Origin: Stenotrophobium sp040387055
GTDB lineage: Bacteria; Pseudomonadota; Gammaproteobacteria; Nevskiales; Nevskiaceae
Direction: 5' to 3'
Length of the DNA stretch: 18,469 bases
NCBI GenBank assembly: GCA_040387055.1
Contig: JAZKEM010000107.1
Span: forward strand, 1 to 18,469
Below the pieces are notes generated by a model. It ran no database searches and was not told where the DNA came from. It worked only from the letters and a program-made list of their open reading frames with translations. This document shows positions 6,257 to 12,496 of this stretch, in pieces; within the stretch, counting starts at the first letter, position 1, and the number at the start of each line of letters is the position of its first letter. The position numbers and the translations under genes were made by a program.

Positions 6257-6739
6257 ATGAGTAAGAAGAAAGAAGAAAAAGAAGCGCCGCGCCAGATTGG
6301 CGTAAACCGACGCGCTCGCTATGAGTACTACATAGAAGCGACCTACGAGGCCGGCATCTGTCTGATGGGCTGGGAAGTCAAAAGCCTGCGTGACGGAAAG
6401 TGCCAGATTACCGAGGCTTACGTCATTCTCAAGAACCGTGAAGCGTTCTTGATCGGCGCGCACTTTACGCCGCTGCGCAGCGCGTCCACCCACGTGAACC
6501 CGGATGCCACCCGCTCGCGCAAATTGCTCCTGCATGAGCGCGAACTCTCGCAACTCGTGGGCAAGGTCGAGCGTGCGGGTTACACCCTAGTGCCACTGGA
6601 CATGCATTGGACTAACGGCCGCGCCAAAGTTGAAATTGGCCTCGCCAAGGGCAAGAAATTGCACGACAAGCGCGCAACTGAAAAAGACCGCGATTGGGGC
6701 CGTGAAAAAGCCCGAACAATGCGTCATGAGCAGCGCTGA
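6257..6739 (+). CDS. smpB: SsrA-binding protein SmpB
   Basis: RNA-binding partner of tmRNA, needed for rescue of stalled ribosomes by trans-translation. 160 aa from ATG 6257, which gives the family-typical Lys/Glu-rich start. The in-frame ATG at 6236 would add seven residues and include the TATAAT. The oligonucleotide-binding barrel shows N-R-R-A-R-Y-E-Y, G-I-x-L-x-G-W-E-V-K-S-L-R and H-x-x-P-x-R-S-like residues, here in variant form (F-T-P-L-R-S-A-S). The basic C-terminal tail has G-K-K-L-H-D-K-R and D-W-G-R-E-K-A-R, the helix that occupies the empty A site. ssrA starts 46 bp downstream on the same strand. There is no Shine-Dalgarno within 14 bases. Confidence 0.95.
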   Translation: MSKKKEEKEAPRQIGVNRRARYEYYIEATYEAGICLMGWEVKSLRDGKCQITEAYVILKNREAFLIGAHFTPLRSASTHVNPDATRSRKLLLHERELSQLVGKVERAGYTLVPLDMHWTNGRAKVEIGLAKGKKLHDKRATEKDRDWGREKARTMRHEQR

Positions 6740-6765
6740 ACTTAACTGCTTCGTGGTACTCTAAA
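6736..6765 (+). promoter_or_regulatory. Possible ssrA promoter
   Basis: In the 46-bp gap, CTGAAC (6736-6741) and TCTAAA (6760-6765) are 18 bp apart and match the sigma-70 hexamers at about 3/6 and 4/6. This would start a short precursor about 15 bases before the mature tmRNA end. It is a weak call; ssrA could also be read through from smpB. Confidence 0.25.
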
Positions 6766-6785
6766 CATCAGCTTTTACCACTTTC

Positions 6786-7140
6786 GGGGGCGACTTGGAT
6801 TCGACGGTGATTGGAAGGCTGACGTGCATGCCGAGGTGCAGTGGTCCTCGTAAAACTCTTCTGCAACTAAGCTAGTTGCTAACGACGCAAACTACGCCCT
6901 CGCCGCTTAAGCGGTGAGCGTTTGACCAGGTGGTGTTGGTACCCCTGAATCAGACGTCGACTCTTACCAAATCGCGCAGCGGAGGGCTACTGGCCAAAGC
7001 GTTAAATCCAAAAAGTAGATAAGCGTTAGCGTTCCGTGCCCATTCGGCAGCTAACGACGAAAAATAATAATCGGGCTACGCATGTAGATCGAAAGTTGGA
7101 AGGTTATCGGACGGGGGTTCAATTCCCCCCGCCTCCACCA
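6786..7140 (+). ncRNA. ssrA: Transfer-messenger RNA (tmRNA)
   Basis: 355-nt one-piece tmRNA. The 5' end GGGGGCGACTTGGATTCGAC and the 3' end terminating in CCACCA are diagnostic. The acceptor stem pairs GGGGGCG (6786-6792) with CGCCTCC (7130-7136), leaving a G-U wobble at the third pair, the identity element for alanyl-tRNA synthetase. The T arm has a GGGGG stem, TTCAATT loop and CCCCC. The internal reading frame encodes a degradation tag. The start is set by pairing and the 3' end by encoded CCA. smpB is directly upstream, and an intrinsic terminator begins six bases downstream. The RNA frees stalled ribosomes and marks their products for ClpXP/ClpAP-type proteases. Confidence 0.96.
6878..6910 (+). 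other. tmRNA proteolysis-tag reading frame
   Basis: From resume codon GCT (6878-6880) the frame reads A-N-D-A-N-Y-A-L-A-A then TAA (6908-6910), preceded by the TAGTT context expected upstream of a resume codon. The C-terminal A-L-A-A is the protease recognition end. Compared with the E. coli tag, the fourth encoded residue is Ala instead of Glu. Confidence 0.93.
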
Positions 7141-7145
7141 AACAG

Positions 7146-7172
7146 AAAAGCCACCCATTGGGTGGCTTTTTT
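7146..7172 (+). terminator. Rho-independent terminator of ssrA
   Basis: An 11-bp perfect stem (7146-7156 with 7160-7170), including the GCCACCC/GGGTGGC core, closes a 3-nt loop. The right arm runs into six T (7167-7172). It begins six bases after the tmRNA CCA end. The A-run on the left arm gives a T-run on the reverse strand too, so it may also terminate the leftward gene ending at 7192. Confidence 0.92.
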
Positions 7173-7191
7173 GTTGGGACTATTTTTTGAG

Positions 7192-7554
7192 CTAGCGCTT
7201 GGTCGGCTTGCCGCGTCCAAACAATGCATTGAGACCCGTCTCAACAATACCCGCTCCAAAATCTTTGCCGACGCTGACGACTTTGGCGGTTTCTTCCATT
7301 AAGCCAGCTGTATGTGACTGCGAAAGCGCGTCAACAAAGCCCAGCTTCACCTGCTCACGCAAATCCGGCAACAAATCCTGACCTGCAGCGTATACGCCGC
7401 TCTTTACGCGCGCCTCAAACTCAATCTGCAACTGATCGAGTCGCTTATCCAACTGCGGCTCCCAATGTCGGCGAAACAGTAAATAAGCCAACAACAGCGT
7501 AATGACGCTGCTCGTGAGTGCAGTCAGCAATACCAACAGGGCGTCGTGCGGCAT
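7192..7554 (-). CDS. Small single-pass membrane protein of unknown function
   Basis: 120 aa. Residues about 5-26 form one hydrophobic segment (A-L-L-V-L-L-T-A-L through L-A-Y-L-L-F), followed by R-R-H, so the C-terminus is probably cytoplasmic. Residues about 30-55 are charged with leucine spacing suggesting a short coiled coil (Q-L-D-K-R-L-D-Q-L-Q-I-E-F-E). The rest is mildly amphipathic and ends in a basic G-R-G-K-P-T-K-R tail. An AGGAG six bases before the ATG supports the start. I do not recognise a family. It is a real gene on RBS, length and amino-acid composition. It stands alone, convergent with ssrA and divergent from the MMPL transporter. Confidence 0.7.
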   Translation of the reverse strand: MPHDALLVLLTALTSSVITLLLAYLLFRRHWEPQLDKRLDQLQIEFEARVKSGVYAAGQDLLPDLREQVKLGFVDALSQSHTAGLMEETAKVVSVGKDFGAGIVETGLNALFGRGKPTKR

Positions 7555-7708
7555 GTAATTCTCCTACTCATTCAAGCGCTATAGCGGCATATTCTGCGCG
7601 TAAGCTGCGTTCAGGGCTATATCGTGGCACGACTGCGGTAATTCACTCAGAATGCTGCCGATAAAGAGCGCTCGAATCTAAAAGGTTCAGAGCGCCGTTT
7701 AATTGCGT

Positions 7709-7713
7709 GGAGG
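7709..7713 (+). promoter_or_regulatory. Ribosome binding site that decides the transporter start
   Basis: GGAGG lies four bases before the GTG at 7718. An upstream in-frame TTG (7703) would place this SD inside the coding sequence and has none of its own, so GTG is the likelier start. Confidence 0.7.
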
Positions 7714-7717
7714 TTAT

Positions 7718-10099
7718 GTGGCGACTGCTGACAAAATTTTGAACGGCGTCATTCCGCTGGTTTATGCCAAACGTTGGCTGACGTTTGGCCTGCTGATGCT
7801 GGCCACGATTGGGCTGTTCATTGCAGCGCTCGGCCTTAAACCAGACGCGGGCTATGAAAAGCAGATTCCGCTTGATCACCCGTTCATGCAGGTTTTCAAA
7901 AAGTACGAGAAGGCTTTTGGCGGCGCCAATCTGGTTTCAATTGCGCTGATTCAAAAAGATCCGCAGACCGACATCTATAACGAACACTTTCTCGACAAGC
8001 TCAAGAAAGTCACCGACGAAGTTTTCTTTCTCCCCGGCGTTGATCGTTCTCGCGTGCAATCGTTGTTCACGCCCGGCGTGCGTTATGTCGAGATTGTTGA
8101 AGATGGCTTTGCTGGTGGCGATGTTATTCCGCGTAACTATTCGCCCAGCCCAGAAACCTTCAATCTGATTCGCGCCAACGTCGGCAAAGCTGGCGTGATT
8201 GGGCGACTGGTATCTGGCGATCAACGCGGCGCATTGATCACCGCTGAATTGCTGGAGCATGACCCCAGCACTGGCGAGCGACTCGACTATCGCAAAGTCG
8301 CCCAACAGATGGAGGAGATCCGCAGAAAATTCCAAGATGCAGGCGTCGATATCCGCATTATTGGTTTTGCCAAAGTAGTCGGCGATGTCACCGATGCCAG
8401 CGTTGAAGTCGTTGGATTCTTCGTTATCGCGCTACTGCTGACGCTGGGCTTGCTGTGGTTGTTCTGCGGCTCGCTGCGACTCTCGCTACTGCCACTGTCT
8501 GCAGCAATCACTGCGGTGATATGGGAACTCGGGCTGCTCAAACTTGCAGGTTTTGGGCTCGATCCCTTCGCGATTCTGGTGCCGTTCTTAATCCTCTCGA
8601 TTGGCGTCTCGCACGGCGTGCAGTACATCAATGGCTGGGGCAACGAAGTAGCGGTGAACGAGCGCACGCCTTACGAAGCTTCAGTCGAAACATTCCGCCG
8701 TCTGTTTATTCCCGGCAGCGTTGCCATCATCACCAACGTGATTGGTTTTGCGACACTGACGTTTATTCAGATTGAGATTGTGCAAGAGATGGCGATCAAC
8801 GCCGCTCTCGGCATGGCCGCTGTCATCATCACCAATAAAGTGATGCTGCCGATTGTGCTGACGTGGGTGAAGTTGGAAGACGCCAGCAAATTCCGTGAGC
8901 GACAGAAACTGCGCCAAGATCTTGGCGACAAACTTTGGCGTCATGTTGCGAACTTCTGCACACCAAAATTTGCACTACCGACACTAGGCATCGCACTACT
9001 CGCGCTGGCGTGGGCGATCTGGATGTATCCCAAGCTGATTATCGGCGACCAACAAATCGGCGTGCCTGAGCTGCGCCAAGACAGTCGCTACAACCAGGAC
9101 TCGCGCGCCATCGCACAAAATTTTGTGATTGGCGTTGATCTGCTCAAGGTGATTGCCGAAGGCAAACCGTATGGCTGCGTTAATCACGACACGATGGCTG
9201 TGATTGATCGCTTTGCATGGAGTATGCAAAACACTGAAGGCGTGCTGTCGGCTATCTCACTGCCGACCATCGCCAAATCGCTGAATGTTGCCGTCCATGA
9301 AGGCTCGCCTGCTTGGTATGTATTACCTCGCAACCAAGGCGGACTCGCACACATCATCGGACCCGTGCCCTCCTCCGCTGGCTTGCAAAATCCGGATTGC
9401 TCGGTGATGCCAATTCTGATCTTTACGCAAGATCATCGCGCCGAAACCATTAGCCGCATCATCGCAGTCGCGGAACAATTCAACATCGATAACAAAGCCG
9501 ACGGCGTGAACTTTGCGCTGGCCTCTGGCAACGTTGGCGTAATGGCTGCAACCAACGCCGAGATCAAGGCACGTGAAATCGTTGTGATTGTCTGGGTTCA
9601 CCTGACATTGCTGATCTTTGTTTGGATTTCATTTCGTTCACTCGCCGCAGTGGTCTGCATCATTGCGCCACTAGTGCTGTGTTCCTTGCTGACCTACGGC
9701 GGCATGGCGACGATTGGCATTGGCATGAAAGCCGCAACACTGCCGGTTGCCGCATTTGGCGTTGGCATTGGCGTTGATGACGGTATTTATCTCTGGAGCG
9801 TGCTGGCGATCTATTTGCGACAAGGCATGCCGCTGCGTGAGGCCTATTTCCAAGCCTTGCGTCACACCGGCAAGGCTGTGGTGTTTACTTCGCTGTCGCT
9901 GATCGTGGCCGTCTTCACTTGGCTGTTCTCAGATCTGCAGTTCCAGGCCGACATGGGCATGTTGTTATTGTTTATGTTCACCACCAATTTGTTTGGCGCC
10001 GTGCTGTTGCTGCCCGCACTGGCGTGGATCATGGTGCGGCCGGGTAAAACGCCCAAACCGAACCTCGAAACGAACGTTGTCGCTGCGCAAAAGTCTTAA
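7718..10099 (+). CDS. RND superfamily (MMPL) transporter
   Basis: 793-aa inner-membrane protein with the duplicated MMPL/SSD layout. TM1 is at about 14-36, a periplasmic domain spans about 37-220, then a five-helix bundle to about 390. TM7 is at about 410-430, the second periplasmic domain follows to about 625, and a final helix bundle runs to about 775. The second bundle has the proton-relay-like G-V-D-D-G-I-Y-L motif (Asp687, Asp688). At the matching place in the first bundle the sequence is G-V-S-H-G-V-Q (Ser298, His299). The start is GTG with GGAGG. Proteins of this type move hydrophobic or lipid-like cargo, but the substrate here is unknown. The DUF1329 gene follows 65 bp downstream, a recurrent pairing that suggests a shared envelope export job. 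Confidence 0.9.
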   Translation: MATADKILNGVIPLVYAKRWLTFGLLMLATIGLFIAALGLKPDAGYEKQIPLDHPFMQVFKKYEKAFGGANLVSIALIQKDPQTDIYNEHFLDKLKKVTDEVFFLPGVDRSRVQSLFTPGVRYVEIVEDGFAGGDVIPRNYSPSPETFNLIRANVGKAGVIGRLVSGDQRGALITAELLEHDPSTGERLDYRKVAQQMEEIRRKFQDAGVDIRIIGFAKVVGDVTDASVEVVGFFVIALLLTLGLLWLFCGSLRLSLLPLSAAITAVIWELGLLKLAGFGLDPFAILVPFLILSIGVSHGVQYINGWGNEVAVNERTPYEASVETFRRLFIPGSVAIITNVIGFATLTFIQIEIVQEMAINAALGMAAVIITNKVMLPIVLTWVKLEDASKFRERQKLRQDLGDKLWRHVANFCTPKFALPTLGIALLALAWAIWMYPKLIIGDQQIGVPELRQDSRYNQDSRAIAQNFVIGVDLLKVIAEGKPYGCVNHDTMAVIDRFAWSMQNTEGVLSAISLPTIAKSLNVAVHEGSPAWYVLPRNQGGLAHIIGPVPSSAGLQNPDCSVMPILIFTQDHRAETISRIIAVAEQFNIDNKADGVNFALASGNVGVMAATNAEIKAREIVVIVWVHLTLLIFVWISFRSLAAVVCIIAPLVLCSLLTYGGMATIGIGMKAATLPVAAFGVGIGVDDGIYLWSVLAIYLRQGMPLREAYFQALRHTGKAVVFTSLSLIVAVFTWLFSDLQFQADMGMLLLFMFTTNLFGAVLLLPALAWIMVRPGKTPKPNLETNVVAAQKS

Positions 10100-10109
10100 G
10101 TAGCGACGC

Positions 10110-10125
10110 TCCCCAAATTTGGGGA
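10110..10125. repeat. Perfect 16-bp palindrome between transporter and DUF1329 gene
   Basis: TCCCCAAATTTGGGGA is fully self-complementary and sits 10 bp after the transporter stop and 39 bp before the next start. It has no T-run, so it is not a standard terminator. It could be an mRNA stem that tunes expression of the two genes, or a dimeric-protein site. Confidence 0.7.
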
Positions 10126-10164
10126 ACGCGCGCTCAGTACGAATAGTGAACTTGAGTGTTATAA

Positions 10165-11511
10165 ATGAATATTAAAAATTATATAAGTAAGTATATTTTC
10201 ACAATCCTATTGCTGGCTCCAGCAATTGCTAGCGCCAAAGTCTCGCCCGATGAAGCGGCCAAGCTAGGCCAAGAGCTCACCCCCATTGGCGCGGAAGCTG
10301 CTGCCAATAAAGCAGGCACGATTCCCAAATACGAAGGCGGCTTGCCGCAAAAAGACATGCCGCGCGGCTCCAATCCGTTTGCTGCTGATAAGCCGCTGTA
10401 CACCATCACAGCCGCGACGGTCGATAAGTACAAGGACGTGCTGACGGAAGGCTACAAAAATCTGTTTAAGACCTATCCCGATTACAAGATGAATGTGTAT
10501 CCGACGCGCCGCAGCGCCTCGTATCCTCAGTGGTTTTATGACGCCAGCAAAAAGAATGCGACGACGGTTGAACTGACTAACAACGGTTATGGCTTTTGCT
10601 GCGCGACCAGCGGCTATCCGTTTCCAATTCCCAAGAACGGCACTGAGGTGATGTGGAATCACATCATGCGTTACAACACCAAGGGCTTCCGCGGATTTGT
10701 CGATGCTGCCGCCACGCAAGCTGATGGGTCGTACGTGGTTCAGCGCGACTACTTCGAACTGTCTTATGTCTACAACAACCCTAAGACCACGCTCGACAAC
10801 ATGAAGGGCATGAATCTTTATGCGCTAACTAAAACCATCGCGCCGCCAAATCTCGCTGGCGAAGCACATTTGCTCCACGTACCGATTGATCGCATGAAGG
10901 ATCAAACCGGCGTTTGGTTCTTTAGCCCAGGCGTTGGTCGCGTGCGTCGTATCGGCGAAGTCGGCTATGACAATCCGCTGTTCGATGGCCTGATGACGCA
11001 TGACCAAATCGACATGTTCAACGGCCCACTGGATCGCTACACCATCAAGCTGCTCGGCAAAAAAGAAATGCTGGTGCCATACAACAGCTACATGCTCTAC
11101 AGCGACAAGATCAAATACAAAGATATCGTTAAGCAAGGCCACATCAATCAGGATCTGGCGCGCTACGAATTGCATCGTGTTTGGGTGATAGAAGCGCAGG
11201 TCAAACAAGGCGTGAATCATCGCTACAAAAAGCGCACGTTCTACATCGATGAAGACAGCTGGATCGTGCTGCTGCAAGACATGTACGACGAGCGTAACCA
11301 GTTTTGGCGCACCGCCGAGTCACACGCGATTGCCTTCGCCAATGTACCGGTGGTGGTGAATGGCGTGCAGGTTCATTACGACCTGCAATCGCGCCGTTAC
11401 GTGGTCATCAATATGACCAACGAAGAAAAGAAAATGGTTGATTACGACTGGGAAGCAAAGCGTGACTATTTCACCCCGGCCACGCTCAAAAAGTTCGCCG
11501 AAACCCGCTAA
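10165..11511 (+). CDS. Secreted DUF1329 protein (lipoprotein-sorting-like fold)
   Basis: 448 aa. Signal peptide 1-24 (K-N-Y-I-S-K-Y lead, hydrophobic L-L-L-A-P core, cleavage after A-S-A). The rest matches the DUF1329 family. Recognisable conserved blocks are P-P-N-L-A-G-E-A-H-L-L-H, W-F-F-S-P-G-V-G-R-V-R-R, D-Q-I-D-M-F-N-G, the K-K-E-M-L-V-P-Y-N-S-Y run, R-Y-E-L-H-R-V-W-V-I-E-A and F-Y-I-D-E-D-S-W. A vicinal Cys pair (G-F-C-C-A) occurs near residue 150. The family is thought to resemble outer-membrane lipoprotein-sorting proteins and so to handle lipidic cargo in the periplasm; the precise role is unknown. The first 12 codons are strikingly A/T-rich with a weak GAG SD, which would keep the start region unstructured. 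It follows the MMPL gene and ends before a terminator. Confidence 0.92.
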   Translation: MNIKNYISKYIFTILLLAPAIASAKVSPDEAAKLGQELTPIGAEAAANKAGTIPKYEGGLPQKDMPRGSNPFAADKPLYTITAATVDKYKDVLTEGYKNLFKTYPDYKMNVYPTRRSASYPQWFYDASKKNATTVELTNNGYGFCCATSGYPFPIPKNGTEVMWNHIMRYNTKGFRGFVDAAATQADGSYVVQRDYFELSYVYNNPKTTLDNMKGMNLYALTKTIAPPNLAGEAHLLHVPIDRMKDQTGVWFFSPGVGRVRRIGEVGYDNPLFDGLMTHDQIDMFNGPLDRYTIKLLGKKEMLVPYNSYMLYSDKIKYKDIVKQGHINQDLARYELHRVWVIEAQVKQGVNHRYKKRTFYIDEDSWIVLLQDMYDERNQFWRTAESHAIAFANVPVVVNGVQVHYDLQSRRYVVINMTNEEKKMVDYDWEAKRDYFTPATLKKFAETR

Positions 11512-11532
11512 GAATTACCTTTCGACCCACCG

Positions 11533-11564
11533 ACCGCCAACGTTCATCGTTGGCGGTTTTCTTT
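11533..11564 (+). terminator. Rho-independent terminator after the DUF1329 gene
   Basis: A perfect 10-bp stem, ACCGCCAACG (11533-11542) with CGTTGGCGGT (11548-11557), has loop TTCAT and is followed by TTTCTTT. It closes the transporter-DUF1329 unit 21 bp after the stop codon. Confidence 0.92.
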
Positions 11565-11572
11565 ACAAACAT

Positions 11573-11605
11573 ATTCAGTCCTAATTCAGCTTGGGTGCGT
11601 AATCT
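11573..11605 (+). promoter_or_regulatory. Candidate PhoP-type direct-repeat operator and promoter
   Basis: ATTCAG occurs at 11573-11578 and 11584-11589, separated by five bases, so the half-sites are 11 bp apart. This is the layout bound by OmpR/PhoP-family dimers. A weak -10 (TAATCT, 11600-11605) begins 10 bases downstream of the second half-site. The repeat would therefore cover the -35, as in regulator-activated promoters. It heads the unit that contains its likely regulator. The repeat is seen; binding is inferred. Confidence 0.45.
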
Positions 11606-11613
11606 GCATACAT

Positions 11614-11627
11614 CCCGCAAAGGCGGG
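11614..11627 (+). other. Short 5'-UTR hairpin
   Basis: CCCGC (11614-11618) pairs with GCGGG (11623-11627) around AAAG, eight bases before the AAGGAG ribosome binding site. There is no T-run. It may affect ribosome access or mRNA stability. Confidence 0.4.
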
Positions 11628-11648
11628 TCAAGACCAAGGAGCGGGCAC

Positions 11649-12185
11649 ATGAACAAACTGACTTTGACCACCACTCTCATGACTGGCCTGATGGCCATTA
11701 CCGCTGCCACCCCGGCCTTAGCGGGTCGTGATGGCACTGTGTATGCCCAGGTCGTCAGCAGCCGCCCGCTTTACACCCAGGTTCAGATTGCCGAGCCAGA
11801 GCGCGTCTGCCGCGATGAGCGCGTGGTCTACCGCGAACCTGCTCGCGTCACCAGCAACCCGGCCGGCACGATTCTCGGCGGCATCATCGGCGGCGTGATT
11901 GGTCACCAGTTTGGTGGCGGTCATGGTCGCGATGTCGCAACCGCTGCGGGTGCTGTTGTTGGCGCCGGCATTGGTAGCCAGTCTGGCAACCAGTATCAGG
12001 GCGCTACTGAGCGCGTGAGTTATGAGCAGCGTTGCGATGTCGTCAATCGTTATCGCACCGAACAGCGCGTTGACGGTTATGACGTCACGTATAACTACGG
12101 CGGCCAGCTCTACAACACGCGCCTGCCTTATGACCCAGGCCGTCGCATCGCTGTAAATGTGAACGTGCAACCAGTGCGTTATTAA
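11649..12185 (+). CDS. Glycine-zipper 2TM outer-membrane/periplasmic protein
   Basis: 178 aa from the ATG at 11649, which has AAGGAG seven bases upstream. Signal peptide 1-25 (N-K-L-T-L lead, M-A-I-T-A-A-T-P-A-L-A). The middle (about 75-120) is a glycine-zipper hairpin, G-G-I-I-G-G-V-I-G-H-Q and A-G-A-V-V-G-A-G-I-G-S, as in the Rickettsia 17-kDa antigen / 2TM family of envelope proteins. On either side are Cys-containing basic segments (E-R-V-C-R-D-E-R-V-V-Y and Y-E-Q-R-C-D-V-V) that mirror each other and may form a disulfide. The C-terminal region is Tyr-rich and beta-like. Such proteins are often induced by envelope stress. It is the first gene of the probable two-component unit. Confidence 0.82.
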   Translation: MNKLTLTTTLMTGLMAITAATPALAGRDGTVYAQVVSSRPLYTQVQIAEPERVCRDERVVYREPARVTSNPAGTILGGIIGGVIGHQFGGGHGRDVATAAGAVVGAGIGSQSGNQYQGATERVSYEQRCDVVNRYRTEQRVDGYDVTYNYGGQLYNTRLPYDPGRRIAVNVNVQPVRY

Positions 12186-12191
12186 CGCACT
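12173..12191 (+). other. Hairpin across the glycine-zipper stop codon
   Basis: AGTGCGTT (12173-12180) and AACGCACT (12184-12191) form an 8-bp stem with a 3-nt loop; the TAA stop (12183-12185) is at the loop edge. No T-run follows, so this is not an intrinsic terminator. It could protect the upstream mRNA end and give the first gene more transcript than the rest of the unit. Confidence 0.5.
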
Positions 12192-12208
12192 CGCACTAAA
12201 CTAGAACC

Positions 12209-12487
12209 ATGCGCACTCGGCGTTTCATCTTAGCGGTTCTGTTAGGCGGACTGGTTTTCCAGTCCGCCTTTGCCGATCCCGGCCGCGGCCATCGCAACCG
12301 TGATGACGACCGCGAGGAACAACAACGCCCCTCTGCCGGACGCATGTCGCCTAGCGAAGCTGCAGCAAAAGCACAGCGAAATAACGGTGGCGGTAAAGTA
12401 CTCGCTGTAGAACCCACCGGCACCGGCTATCGCGTCAAGCTACTCCAGCGTGGCGACGTTAATATTGTTTTTGTTCCAGCGGATTAA
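12209..12487 (+). CDS. Small periplasmic PepSY-like protein
   Basis: 92 aa. Signal peptide 1-22 (R-T-R-R lead, hydrophobic core, A-F-A cleavage). A charged linker (about 23-43, Arg/Asp/Glu/Gln-rich) precedes a compact domain: S-P-S-E-A-A-A-K-A-Q, G-G-K-V-L-A-V-E, G-Y-R-V-K-L-L and D-V-N-I-V-F-V. This is the helix-strand-strand-strand order of PepSY domains. PepSY-like secreted proteins often sit beside PhoP/PhoQ-type genes and are suspected to modulate the sensor or a protease, but no activity is proven here. It lies 23 bp after the glycine-zipper gene and 9 bp before the regulator, so it is probably co-transcribed. The start lacks an SD. Confidence 0.78.
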   Translation: MRTRRFILAVLLGGLVFQSAFADPGRGHRNRDDDREEQQRPSAGRMSPSEAAAKAQRNNGGGKVLAVEPTGTGYRVKLLQRGDVNIVFVPAD

Positions 12488-12496
12488 AGGCCCCTC

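Noticed and set aside
6753..6781. Inverted repeat GTGGTA ... TACCAC before ssrA.
   Set aside because: Only six base pairs with a 17-base loop and no T-run; too weak to call a terminator or operator.
7036..7302. An open frame overlapping the 3' part of ssrA.
   Set aside because: It runs through the tRNA-like domain and terminator of tmRNA; no ribosome binding site and no family similarity.
7577..7586. CGCTATAGCG palindrome upstream of the small membrane protein.
   Set aside because: A 10-bp palindrome is expected by chance in a window this long and no promoter elements line up with it.
10179..10719. Long reverse-strand open frames inside the DUF1329 gene, and similar frames inside recN, the MMPL gene and the AraC gene.
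   Set aside because: They lie antisense to genes with clear family motifs, lack ribosome binding sites and have compositions typical of shadow frames.
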